From the NCBI GenBank assembly GCA_902775475.1, contig CACYME010000027.1, positions 1-43,251 of the forward strand: DNA of 43,251 bases. The letters are read 5' to 3'. Each line of letters starts with the position of its first letter. Within the stretch, counting starts at the first letter, position 1. A program made the translations under genes and the position numbers. This DNA comes from an uncultured Prevotellaceae bacterium (GTDB taxonomy: Bacteria > Bacteroidota > Bacteroidia > Bacteroidales > Bacteroidaceae). Shown piece after piece: positions 6,553-14,561 of this stretch. Under the pieces are notes generated by a model. The model searched no databases. It worked only from the letters and a program-made list of their open reading frames with translations, and was not told where the DNA came from.

Positions 6553-8823
6553 TTACAGGGGGTCAACATCGAAGTAGAGCTGCAGGCTGGCATAGTGCTT
6601 GTCGTGCAGCAACTGCTGCTGGGCCAGCTTGAGGTACTGGCGCACGCGGGCCATGTCGATGGTGGGCTCCAGCTTCAGCACCAGCTTGCGGATGCTGAGC
6701 GTCTTCACCCGTGCCACGGCAGGCTTGTCGGGACCCAGCACGCGGCCGCCGAACCACTGGCGCAGCTGGTAGCCCAGCTGCAGGCTGGCCGTCTCCACGA
6801 TGGCATCCTTCTGGTGCTTCAGGTAGATGTAGATGATGCGGTAGTAGGGCGGATAGTGGAAGGCCAGGCGCTCATCGAGCAGCGTGCGGCAGAAGCCCTG
6901 GTAGTCGTTGCGCACCACCTGGTCGATGAGCAGCAGGTCGGGCTGGCGCGTCTGCAGGATGACCAGGCCGCGCTTCCCCTTGCGGCCAGCGCGACCGCTC
7001 ACCTGCGCCATCATCATGAAGGCGTGCTCGTAGGCCCGGAAGTCGGGGTAGTTCAGCATCGAGTCGGCGTTGAGGATGCCCACGACGCTCACGCGGTCGA
7101 AGTCGAGGCCCTTGGAGACCATTTGCGTGCCGATGAGCAGGTTGGTGCGCCCGCTGGAGAAGTCGCTGATGATGCGCTCATAGGCCTGGCGCGTGTGCGT
7201 GGTGTCGAGGTCCATGCGGGCGATGCGCGCCATGGGGAAGATTTCGGCAATCTGGTCCTCAATCTTCTCCGTGCCGAAGCCGCGTCCCTGCAGCTCTTTC
7301 GAGCCGCAGGCGGGGCACTCCGTGGGCACGCTGTAGGTGTAGCCACAGTAGTGGCACGTCAGCTGGTTCAGCCGACGGTGCAGCGTCAGGCTCACGTCGC
7401 AGTGCTCGCAGCGCGGAACCCATCCGCACTGACGGCACTCCACCATCGGGGCCCAGCCGCGGCGGTTCTGGAACAGGATGGCCTGCTCGCCGCGCTCCAG
7501 CGCCTCGCGCACGCGTGCTAATAAAAGAGGTGAGAACGGGCCACGCATCATCTTCCGCTTCTGCAGGTCCTGCGTGTCCACCACCTGAATCTCGGGCAGC
7601 TCGATGCCCTGGTAGCGCTCCGTCAGCGTCACCAGACCGTATTTGCCAGTCTGAGAGTTGTGGTATGACTCAAGCGACGGTGTGGCGGTGCCAAGCAGGA
7701 CCTTCGAGGAAAGCATGATGGCTGTTGAGCGGGCATGATAGCGAGGGGCTGGGTCCTGCTGCTTGAAGCCCGTCTCGTGCTCCTCGTCGACGATGACGAG
7801 GCCGAGGCGCTGGAACGGCAGGAACACGGCGGAGCGGGCACCGAGGATGACGTCGTAGGGATGGGGCGAGAGCTGCTTCTGCCAGATTTCCACGCGCTCG
7901 GCGTCGCTGTACTTCGAGTGATAGATGCCCAGACGGCTGCCGAAGACGCGCTGCAGGCGCTCCATGATCTGCACCGTGAGCGCTATCTCGGGCAGCAGGT
8001 AGAGCACCTGGCGACCCTGGTCGATTTCGCGCTGGATGAGGTGCATGTACACCTCGGTCTTGCCGCTCGACGTGACACCGTGGAGCAGCGTAACGCGCTT
8101 CTTCAGGAAAGAGAACAGAATCTTGTTGTAGGCATCCTGCTGCGCCGTGCTCATCTTCTTCAGCAGCTCAGGGTGGGGCTCGCCGCCACGGTTCAGGCGG
8201 CTCACCTCGCGCTCGTAGGTCTCCAGCATGCCGCGCTTCACCAGCAGGTTCAGCGTGGGCAGCGTGCAGCCGCTCTGGTTCATCAGCTCCTCGCGCGTCA
8301 CCTCGGCATATTCGTCATCCTTCACTCCTCGCTCTTCACTCCCCACCATGTCCCAGCCCGACAGCTGCAGATAGGCAATGAAGGCCTCCTGCTGCTTCGG
8401 GGCTCGCGCCAGCAGGTTCAGCGCGATGTGCAGCGCCGTCTCGTTGCGGTAGGCCTCACAGAGACGGATGTAGGTCTCCGTGCGCGGACGGTAGCCCTCC
8501 TCGGCCTTCAGCCCCGACGGCAGTGCCGCCTTCATCACGTCGCCTATGGGCGCCATGTAGTAGTCGCTGATCCACTGCCACTGTCGCAGCTGCGCCTCTA
8601 ATAGGATGGGCCGCTCGTCCATCAGCTGTGCCAGCGGCTTCACCTGGTAGCCCTGCGGCTCCTCATCGTGCAGGCGGGCCACGACACCCACCAGGTTCTT
8701 CTGCCGGCCGAAGGGCACCAGCACGCGCATGCCCACCATCACCCGCTGCTGCATGGCGGCGGGGATGGCGTAGGTGAACGTGCCGTCGAGGGGCACAGAC
8801 AGGATGACGTCGGCAAATTTCAT
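6553..8823 (-). CDS. priA: Primosomal protein N' (replication restart helicase PriA)
   Basis: This 756-aa DNA helicase reloads the replisome at stalled forks. It has an N-terminal 3'-end-binding domain (MKFADVILSVPLDG...), Walker A GVTSSGKTEVY near residue 245, the DEEH box VIVDEEHE near residue 345, and a zinc-binding region between the helicase lobes (CRQCGWVPRCEHCDVS, CHYCGYTY, CPACGS). The C-terminal helicase lobe includes GTQMVSKGLDFD and SGRAGRKGKRG. I chose the ATG at 8823 over the upstream frame (to 9042): it gives the family N-terminus, and a -7 box at 8832-8839 puts transcription start within a few nt, so upstream starts would be untranscribed. A 7-bp-periodic tract is embedded in frame at 8321-8344, adding residues around SEERGVKDDE. 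Confidence 0.95.
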   Translation of the reverse strand: MKFADVILSVPLDGTFTYAIPAAMQQRVMVGMRVLVPFGRQKNLVGVVARLHDEEPQGYQVKPLAQLMDERPILLEAQLRQWQWISDYYMAPIGDVMKAALPSGLKAEEGYRPRTETYIRLCEAYRNETALHIALNLLARAPKQQEAFIAYLQLSGWDMVGSEERGVKDDEYAEVTREELMNQSGCTLPTLNLLVKRGMLETYEREVSRLNRGGEPHPELLKKMSTAQQDAYNKILFSFLKKRVTLLHGVTSSGKTEVYMHLIQREIDQGRQVLYLLPEIALTVQIMERLQRVFGSRLGIYHSKYSDAERVEIWQKQLSPHPYDVILGARSAVFLPFQRLGLVIVDEEHETGFKQQDPAPRYHARSTAIMLSSKVLLGTATPSLESYHNSQTGKYGLVTLTERYQGIELPEIQVVDTQDLQKRKMMRGPFSPLLLARVREALERGEQAILFQNRRGWAPMVECRQCGWVPRCEHCDVSLTLHRRLNQLTCHYCGYTYSVPTECPACGSKELQGRGFGTEKIEDQIAEIFPMARIARMDLDTTHTRQAYERIISDFSSGRTNLLIGTQMVSKGLDFDRVSVVGILNADSMLNYPDFRAYEHAFMMMAQVSGRAGRKGKRGLVILQTRQPDLLLIDQVVRNDYQGFCRTLLDERLAFHYPPYYRIIYIYLKHQKDAIVETASLQLGYQLRQWFGGRVLGPDKPAVARVKTLSIRKLVLKLEPTIDMARVRQYLKLAQQQLLHDKHYASLQLYFDVDPL
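8321..8344 (-). repeat. 7-bp-periodic tract inside priA
   Basis: Plus-strand units TTCACTC, CTCGCTC, TTCACTC show a 7-nt period. The tract lies in frame within priA, in the poorly conserved region before the helicase core. Confidence 0.55.
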
Positions 8824-8831
8824 TCTGATTG

Positions 8832-8839
8832 CAAAGGTA
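8832..8839 (-). promoter_or_regulatory. -7 box of priA
   Basis: Minus strand TACCTTTG matches TAnnTTTG and lies only 8 nt upstream of the chosen ATG. The transcript would be leaderless or nearly so. Confidence 0.65.
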
Positions 8840-8894
8840 CGCATTTTTCCGCTACTGGTGAAAAGAAATGGGCGGAAAAATCGGGGAAAAATGA

Positions 8895-8924
8895 AGGGGG
8901 CGAGCCGTGACGGCCCACCCCCCA
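8895..8924 (-). terminator. Possible terminator between the 57-aa gene and priA
   Basis: On the minus strand, a G-rich arm and a C-rich arm flank GCCG-tca-CGGC, and an interrupted T run (CATTTTT) follows. The stem has an internal bulge. Confidence 0.4.
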
Positions 8925-8953
8925 GCGGATTCATGTAATGTGTGTGTCGGCGA

Positions 8954-9127
8954 TTAGAAGTCCAGGTCGTCCTCTTCGTCGTCCCACAGCTTGTTGGGAT
9001 TGCGGGAGAGAATGGACTTGCTGTCACCAATTTTCTCGCCATATACGCCCAGGGAGCCTTCGTTGAGCAGGCTGCCCATCTGAATGGTCTGCACCATCAT
9101 GGCAGGTTTCAAATAGTTCTTTTTCAT
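8954..9127 (-). CDS. Small Prevotella-type hypothetical protein, 57 aa
   Basis: A complete small frame begins MKKNYLKPAMMVQTIQMGSL and ends in an acidic WDDEEDDLDF. It has no membrane segment and no double-glycine leader cleavage site. The pattern (basic MKKxYxxP start, hydrophobic LL in the first 25 residues, Trp plus acidic tail) resembles small lineage-restricted proteins I associate with Prevotella and related Bacteroidales; no function is known to me. It lies about 120 nt downstream of the frameshifted secreted protein, on the same strand, and just upstream of priA's own promoter. Its codon use agrees with real coding sequence. Recognition is by pattern only, so confidence is moderate. 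Confidence 0.6.
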   Translation of the reverse strand: MKKNYLKPAMMVQTIQMGSLLNEGSLGVYGEKIGDSKSILSRNPNKLWDDEEDDLDF

Positions 9128-9158
9128 ATCGTTTGTGGTTTTAGTTGTTCTTAAATAA

Positions 9159-9180
9159 ATTCACTCTTCGCTTTTCACTA
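9159..9180 (-). repeat. 7-bp-periodic tract
   Basis: Minus-strand units close to AGTGAAA, AGCGAAG, AGTGAAT lie in the spacer between the secreted protein and the 57-aa gene. The unit type is the same as inside priA (8321-8344). Confidence 0.45.
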
Positions 9181-9217
9181 CGACCTTGAGCTTTTAGCTC
9201 GAGCTCGCTCACGCTCG

Positions 9218-9244
9218 ACAAAGCATGAGCAAGCTCGGCTTTGT
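9218..9244 (-). terminator. Hairpin at the end of the secreted protein gene
   Basis: ACAAAGC pairs with GCTTTGT around an interior rich in GAGC/GCTC, directly after the stop codon at 9247-9249. There is no clear T run. Confidence 0.35.
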
Positions 9245-9246
9245 GC

Positions 9247-10790
9247 TCACTTCACCACGACCTTCTGGCCGTTCACGATGTAGAGACCCTTCGTGGGCTG
9301 GCTGACGCGGCGACCCTGCAGGTCGAACACCTGCACGCCCTGCTTCACGGCCTGCTCAACGGCGTTGATGCCAGTGGCTTCCTCGCCTCCGATGGCCAGA
9401 AACGGACGGGCACCGGCCTCGGCAGTCTCGGCTGCAATTTCCAGATAGGCCTTGCCAGCGGGGATGATGACGCCTTCCTCAACGTTGTAGAAGCCCACAC
9501 CCGACTGCTGGTTTGCCAGGGCATAGATGGTGGCACCACCCTTCACGTTGCCGTTGCTGGCCTTCAGCAGGTTCACTTCGGGAGCGGTGACATCGGCGTC
9601 GGTGGAATATCTTGCTGAGAATTCGTATTCTTCATCAATAGAGCTGCTAAGAAGGACTGGGGTGCCGGCGGGTGCGCTTTCCACCTCCTGCAGCGTCACC
9701 TTCGTAGTGGTGGCTTCAGTCACGACATAGGCGCCGCCATAGGTGAACTGCACGGGGTGCTTGGTGACATAGGTAGCCCATCGGGCTGCGGTAATGATGG
9801 TCTTCTCCTCGGTGCCGGACTCCACGACCTGGATGTTGCCCAGTCCAACGTTGCCGGTCACCTTCTCGGTGTATTTCCACTTGATGTAGGTATAACCCAG
9901 AGGCACAGCGTAGCCCATGGCATAGACACCTGTCACGCCCGTACCGGCATCAATGGCGGCGCGAGCTTGAGCCACGGTGTAGGGGTTGTCCTGCGAGATG
10001 CCCGGCTGGTTGGGATCGGTCACGATTACAGTGAAGCTCTTTGAACTCGGCTTGTAGTTATTGTCGCCCTCGAAGGTGGCGGTGATCTTAGCGGTGCCTG
10101 CTTTCTGCAGGATGATAACGCCGTCGCCAATCGTTGCCACGTCTGAATCGTTGCTCTCCCATACCACGAAGGCATCGCTTACCGGGGCACCCGTCGGGTC
10201 ATTGACAATAACGGTGGGGAACGGAAGCTCATCACCGACGTTGCCCTCAGTCGCATGGTCGCCAAACTCGATGGTTGTAGCTGTGCGAGTGTCCTCTTCT
10301 CCGCCTTCCAACGTAACAGTGACACTTACAAAGTCGAATTGTCCTGCCTTGCTACTGCCATCAGAACCATATTCGGCCTTATCGCCGACTGTAAGCACAA
10401 TGTTGCTTGCAGCACCAGTCCAAGTCACGGTCTCATCGCCAAAAGCTTGTGTAGCGATTGTTCCTACAGAAGCAGTAATAGGGGCAAGACGTTTTTTCCT
10501 TGTGTGGAAATGTTGTACACCATCTTTGTGATGTTTCTTTCTGCCGATACGGTGAGAGTTCCCTTTGCATAGATACGAAAATCTTCACCACCAGTATTGT
10601 AGGTGGGTGCATTTGATCCATTGTTCTTTGCTGCTTCAAAGGTAATGCCGCTGACGGTAGTTGCCTGTGCTGCTGCATTTTGAATGTCAGCTGCACTGAT
10701 GGTGATGTCCTCAGCCCACGCCGTGATGCTTCCCCCCGCGATGAATGCGAGCAGTAGCATCAAAGATTTAAGTTTTAATGATTTAAGCAT
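9247..10790 (-). pseudogene. Secreted Ig-like (BIG2-type) protein with sorting tail, frame broken at an A6 run
   Basis: Two overlapping-by-homology frames make one protein of about 514 aa. The first frame (10790-10464) carries a signal peptide (LMLLLAFIAGGSITAWAED) and reads off into LPLLLLL then stop. The second (in frame to 9247) continues naturally as RLAPITASVGTIATQAFGDE and TVTWTGAASNIVLTVGDKAEYG. It then has a BIG2-like domain (VWESNDSDVATIGDG, GTAKITATFEGD), a YTVAQARAAIDAGTG segment as in Bacteroidales DUF6359-like/OB-fold domains, and a C-terminal tail GVQVFDLQGRRVSQ plus PTKGLYIVNGQKVVVK, typical of type-IX-sorted Prevotella surface proteins. The switch point is the A6 run at about 10489-10494, read A-AAA-AAC in the first frame; a -1 shift restores the second frame exactly. 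It may be a broken gene, a sequencing indel, a phase-variable tract or a programmed frameshift. Confidence 0.8.
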
Positions 10791-11235
10791 AATTGTTAGA
10801 TTTTAGGAAAATAATTAATGTAATATGTCAATTTGCACTAAAAATCCGCTATGTGCGTATTATTATCCGCTGACTGCGGATTTTTGTCCGCCCACGTCGG
10901 ATTTTTGCGGAGGGAGGCATGTTTGAGCTGGTTCCTTCTGAAATGTTTCAATGATGTGGCTTTCCTTCATCATATCCATAGATGGTTTTTACCTTGCCAA
11001 GGCTGATCGGCACCGGCGTACTGTCTCGCTATTCAGCGGGTTACGCCCGTTGGCAGTATCCTTTTGTTAAGAGCACCTTCGGCGAAGTGGTTCTTTTCGG
11101 GTGTAAAGTTATGAAAAATATTCGAGGCGTGCAAGAAAAACGGGGTCTTTTTTCTTCCCTTACTGAACATTATTCTACGCGCCTGTAGAACGATTTTGAA
11201 CGATGTGGCGGCAGAGGCTGCTGGCCAGGGAATGG
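10791..11235. other. Non-coding spacer
   Basis: 445 bp without a credible gene. On the plus strand a short hairpin, ATCCGC-tgact-GCGGAT at 10865-10881, is followed by TTTTTG. The GC-rich motif that follows (10876-10920) recurs in diverged form at 42308-42355. Around 11033-11060, CGGG-ttacg-CCCG is a short palindrome. Short frames on both strands here show no coding pattern. I see no TAnnTTTG box for the secreted gene. Confidence 0.5.
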
Positions 11236-11766
11236 TCAGCCGATCCGCTGCTGCAACTCTTCCAGCGTGCTGACGACGGTGATATAGCTGCGCCACTGCC
11301 GACGGGTGACGCCCCGCTGGTGCAGGTCGTCGAGCATCTGCACGAGCGAGTCCCAGAAGCCTTTCATGTTGTAGAGGATGATGGGCTTCTGGTGGTATTC
11401 CAGGGTGGCGGCCGAGGCGACGGTGAAGAGCTCGTCGAGGGTGCCGATACCGCCGGGCAGGACGATGAAGGCGTCGCTCTGGTCCATCATCAGCTGCTTG
11501 CGGTCGGTCAGGTCTTCAGTGGGTATGTGTACGTCCATGTAGGGGCTGGCCTTGCCCATCTGCTCAATCTTGCGTGGCACCACGCCGATGCAGCGGCCCC
11601 CGGCCTCGTGGCAGGCCTTGCTCACGGTGTGCATCAATCCGGCGTCGTGGCCTCCGAACACGATGGTGTGACCCTGCTGGGCTGCCCAGCACCCCAGCTC
11701 GCTGGCTTTGTCGAAGAAGTCTTTGTCAATCTGCCAATTGGCAGAGCAGAATACGCATAGTTTCAT
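11236..11766 (-). CDS. LOG-family protein (nucleoside monophosphate phosphoribohydrolase-like)
   Basis: This 176-aa cytoplasmic Rossmann-fold protein belongs to the LOG family (often misnamed lysine decarboxylase), whose members remove ribose 5'-phosphate from purine riboside monophosphates. Visible motifs are VFCSANWQID at the N-terminus, the nucleotide-binding FGGHDAGLMHTVSKA near residue 40, GVVPRKI near residue 65, and the family signature VLPGGIGTLDELF near residue 103. Length is normal. The start at 11766 is supported by a -7 box 6 nt upstream. The gene stands alone, divergent from the DEAD-box helicase. The physiological substrate in this organism is not known. Confidence 0.9.
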   Translation of the reverse strand: MKLCVFCSANWQIDKDFFDKASELGCWAAQQGHTIVFGGHDAGLMHTVSKACHEAGGRCIGVVPRKIEQMGKASPYMDVHIPTEDLTDRKQLMMDQSDAFIVLPGGIGTLDELFTVASAATLEYHQKPIILYNMKGFWDSLVQMLDDLHQRGVTRRQWRSYITVVSTLEELQQRIG

Positions 11767-11771
11767 GACTG

Positions 11772-11779
11772 CAAAGGTA
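11772..11779 (-). promoter_or_regulatory. -7 box of the LOG-family gene
   Basis: Minus strand TACCTTTG lies 5 nt upstream of the ATG at 11766, so a nearly leaderless transcript is predicted. Confidence 0.6.
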
Positions 11780-11783
11780 GTTA

Positions 11784-11892
11784 AAAGTTGGGAGTTAGGC
11801 GTGAGGGGCGAGGAGTTTTTTTCGACGAAAAAATAAAAAATGTTAACTCACCGCATAATAACCCCTATCTCCTAACCCCCAACTCCTAACTA
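11784..11892. repeat. Gene-less inverted tract with 7-bp units (AGTTAGG type)
   Basis: The left arm at about 11784-11815 carries units like AGTTGGG, AGTTAGG, CGTGAGG, GGCGAGG. The right arm at about 11863-11892 carries the inverse (CTCCTAA, CCCCCAA, CTCCTAA). The centre is an AT-rich 45 bp with no gene. The element ends 5 nt before the -7 box of the DEAD-box helicase gene and starts 4 nt after that of the LOG gene. Confidence 0.6.
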
Positions 11893-11897
11893 TTTTG

Positions 11898-11905
11898 TAT
11901 CTTTG
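11898..11905 (+). promoter_or_regulatory. -7 box of the DEAD-box helicase gene
   Basis: TATCTTTG matches TAnnTTTG and lies 9 nt before the ATG at 11915, which implies a leader of only a few nt. Confidence 0.6.
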
Positions 11906-11914
11906 TAGCCAATT

Positions 11915-13780
11915 ATGAAAACATTTGAAGAATTAGGCGTCAGTGCTCCCATACTGCGCGCCATTGAAGAACTTGGCTTTACCGCTCCCATGCCTGTACA
12001 AGAAGCTGTCATTCCCCTGTTGGTGGAAGGGCGGCGCGACACCATCGCCCTGGCTCAGACGGGTACGGGCAAGACGGCAGCCTTCGGCATTCCCCTGCTG
12101 CAGCGGATTGACGCCGGAACACGTGACACCCAGGCGCTGGTGCTGAGTCCCACGCGTGAGCTGTGCCTGCAGATTACCGACGACCTGCGCGACTTTGGCA
12201 AATACCTCGACGGCATCCATGTGGAGGCCGTCTACGGCGGTGCTGCCATAGAGCCGCAGATGCGTGCCTTGAAGAAGGGCGTGCAGGTGATTGTGGCCAC
12301 GCCAGGGCGACTCATCGACCTGAAGAACCGCGGCTACGTCCATCTGGAGCAGGTGTCGACCATCGTGCTCGACGAGGCCGACGAGATGCTCAACATGGGC
12401 TTCTCTGACAGTATCAACGAAATCTTCGAGGCCCTGCCCGAACAGCACTGCACGCTGATGTTCTCGGCCACGATGAGCCGCGAGGTGGAGCGCGTGGCAA
12501 CACAGTATCTGAAGGACTACGAGACCGTCGTCGTGGGCTCGCGCAACGAGGGTGCCGAGAACGTTAACCACATCTATTACATGGTGCACGCCAAGGATAA
12601 GTACCTGGCACTGAAGCGCATCGTGGACTACTACCCCAAAATCTTCGCCATCATCTTCTGCCGCACGAAGATAGAAACGCAGGAGATAGCCGACAAGCTC
12701 ATCAAGGACGGCTACAACGCTGAGTCGCTGCATGGCGACCTGTCGCAGCAGCAACGCGACCTGACCATGCAGAAGTTCCGCCAGCACCTGACGCAGTTGC
12801 TCGTGGCTACCGACGTGGCTGCCCGCGGTCTCGATGTCGACGACCTGACGCACGTCATCAACTTCGGCCTGCCCGACGATATTGAGAACTACACCCATCG
12901 CTCGGGCCGAACGGGCCGCGCTGGCAAGAAGGGCACCAGCATATCGATTGTCCATTCGAAGGAAAAGCACAAGATTCGTGCCATCGAGAAGGAAATTGGC
13001 AAGCAGTTCCAGGAAGCAGAGATTCCATCGGCTGAGGAGATTTGCAAGAAGCAGCTCTACAAGGTGATGGACCAGATTGTGAAGACCGACGTAGATGACG
13101 ATGAAATCGCGCCTTTTATGCAGGACATCAACCGCTACTTCGAGTATATCGACAAGGAGGAAATCATCAAGAAAATCGTTTCGCTGGAGTTTGGAAAGTT
13201 CCTCGCCTACTATGCCGACGCGCCCGAAATTGAGAAGGTGAGCAAGGAGGAGCGCGGAAAGAAGAGAGAGGGACAGACAGACCGCCAGAAGCGCATGAAC
13301 AAGGCACAGGAGGGCTATCACCGCCTGTTCATCAACCTGGGCAAGCGCGATGGCTTCTACCCCGGTGAGCTGATGCAGACGCTGAACCGCTATGTGGGTG
13401 GCCGTCAGGAGGTGGGGCACATCGACCTGCTCGATACCATCAGCTATTTCGAGGTGCCGGAGAAGGATGCCAAGAAAGTGATGACGCAGCTCACCGGCAT
13501 CCGCTACCACGGACGCATTGTTCGCTGCAATTCGGAAGACGACAAGGCCCCAGCAAACGCCATGCCAAAAGTCGGACGCAACGACGAGCGTCGGACAAAA
13601 AGAGGCAAAAATGCCGATTTCATCGATGGGCCAGGTAAATTTTTAGGAAAATCTTTTTCCAAAAAACGCGATGACTGGCGCCAGCTGATGAAGCCAAAAG
13701 GGAAAGAGCTGAAAGGCAAAATGCCCGATTTCACCGAAGAAGGATGGGCACGTCGCAAGCCAAGGAAGAACAAGAAGTGA
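11915..13780 (+). CDS. deaD: DEAD-box RNA helicase with DbpA-type RNA-binding domain
   Basis: This 621-aa ATP-dependent RNA helicase acts in ribosome assembly and RNA turnover, often in the cold response. The motifs appear in order: Q motif (FTAPMPVQEAVIP), motif I AQTGTGKTAAFG near residue 48, TPGRLIDL, motif II VLDEADEMLNMG near residue 155, motif III FSATM, and in lobe 2 LVATDVAARGLDVDD and HRSGRTGRAGKKG near residue 330. Residues about 480-555 (RLFINLGKRDGFYPGELMQ, YFEVPEKDAKKVM) match the DbpA RNA-binding domain. The C-terminal ~60 residues are strongly basic, as in many Bacteroidota homologues. The gene ends 3 nt before convergent argB. The deaD symbol is by family; cshA-like naming is equally defensible. 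Confidence 0.93.
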   Translation: MKTFEELGVSAPILRAIEELGFTAPMPVQEAVIPLLVEGRRDTIALAQTGTGKTAAFGIPLLQRIDAGTRDTQALVLSPTRELCLQITDDLRDFGKYLDGIHVEAVYGGAAIEPQMRALKKGVQVIVATPGRLIDLKNRGYVHLEQVSTIVLDEADEMLNMGFSDSINEIFEALPEQHCTLMFSATMSREVERVATQYLKDYETVVVGSRNEGAENVNHIYYMVHAKDKYLALKRIVDYYPKIFAIIFCRTKIETQEIADKLIKDGYNAESLHGDLSQQQRDLTMQKFRQHLTQLLVATDVAARGLDVDDLTHVINFGLPDDIENYTHRSGRTGRAGKKGTSISIVHSKEKHKIRAIEKEIGKQFQEAEIPSAEEICKKQLYKVMDQIVKTDVDDDEIAPFMQDINRYFEYIDKEEIIKKIVSLEFGKFLAYYADAPEIEKVSKEERGKKREGQTDRQKRMNKAQEGYHRLFINLGKRDGFYPGELMQTLNRYVGGRQEVGHIDLLDTISYFEVPEKDAKKVMTQLTGIRYHGRIVRCNSEDDKAPANAMPKVGRNDERRTKRGKNADFIDGPGKFLGKSFSKKRDDWRQLMKPKGKELKGKMPDFTEEGWARRKPRKNKK

Positions 13781-13783
13781 AGC

Positions 13784-14557
13784 CTACATGATGACCGTGC
13801 CGTGCCGTCCGTCAATAGCCTTGGCACTGGTGATGACCACGCGCTTGACGCCAGCATCGATGGCGGCAAGCGCGTTTTCTATTTTCGGTAGCATGCCACC
13901 GCTGATGGTGCCGTCGGCCTTCAGGCGCAGGAAGTCGTCGTGGGTAATGGTGCCGATGACGCTGCTGTCGTCGTCGGGGTTGCTCAGCACGCCGGGTTTC
14001 TCGAAGGCGTAGACGAGCGTCACGTCGTAGAGCTTTGCCATCGCCTTGGCGGTCTCCGATGCCATCGTGTCGGCGTTGGTGTTGAGCATGTTGCCCTCAC
14101 CGTCGTGCGTCAGCGGGGCAATGACGGGAATCATTCCACCTTCGATGAAATGGGCGATTTTTGCAGCTTTCACCTGTTTGACATCGCCCACGAAGCCGTA
14201 GTCGATGCCGTTCTTCAGCGGGCGCTTCACTGAGCGGATGATGCCGCCGTCGGCACCCGTCAGGCCGATGGCATCGGCTCCGAGGGCCTGCAGCGAGGCC
14301 ACCACGTGCTTGTTCACCAGTCCGCCGTAGACCATCGTCACCACTTCCAGCATCGGGCCGTCGGTAATGCGGCGCCCCTCCACCATCTTCGTCTCGATAC
14401 CCAGCCTTTCGGCTATCTTTGTTGCCCTGCGCCCACCGCCGTGCACCAGAATCTTGGGGCCTTCGATAGCGATGAAATCGCGCAAAAGCTGCGTCAGCTG
14501 TGCCTCGTCCTCCACGACGGCACCGCCCACCTTCACGATTGTCAGTTCTTGTTTCAT
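13784..14557 (-). CDS. argB: Acetylglutamate kinase
   Basis: This 257-aa cytoplasmic enzyme phosphorylates N-acetylglutamate in arginine biosynthesis (second step). The N-terminal VKVGGAVVEDEAQL is the phosphate-binding loop. LVHGGGRRATKIAERLG near residue 37 and GRRITD near residue 62 contact the substrate. LNTNADTMASETAKAM near residue 157 is the conserved Asn/Asp region, and ISGGMLPKIENAL near residue 217 contributes the ATP-site Lys. Length is typical of the short non-hexameric type. It starts 4 nt after the unknown 147-aa gene, so it is translated from the same transcript. In other Bacteroidales I recall speA and argB being close neighbours; here two unknown genes separate them. Confidence 0.95.
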   Translation of the reverse strand: MKQELTIVKVGGAVVEDEAQLTQLLRDFIAIEGPKILVHGGGRRATKIAERLGIETKMVEGRRITDGPMLEVVTMVYGGLVNKHVVASLQALGADAIGLTGADGGIIRSVKRPLKNGIDYGFVGDVKQVKAAKIAHFIEGGMIPVIAPLTHDGEGNMLNTNADTMASETAKAMAKLYDVTLVYAFEKPGVLSNPDDDSSVIGTITHDDFLRLKADGTISGGMLPKIENALAAIDAGVKRVVITSAKAIDGRHGTVIM

Positions 14558-14561
14558 TATA

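Noticed and set aside
8824-9042. N-terminal extension of priA to 9042
   Set aside because: It overlaps the 57-aa gene's stop and lies upstream of the priA -7 box; the family N-terminus starts at 8823.
9185-9245. CRISPR-like array from repeated GCTC/GAGC blocks
   Set aside because: The units are 4-6 nt and overlapping with no spacers; this is local low complexity with a small hairpin.
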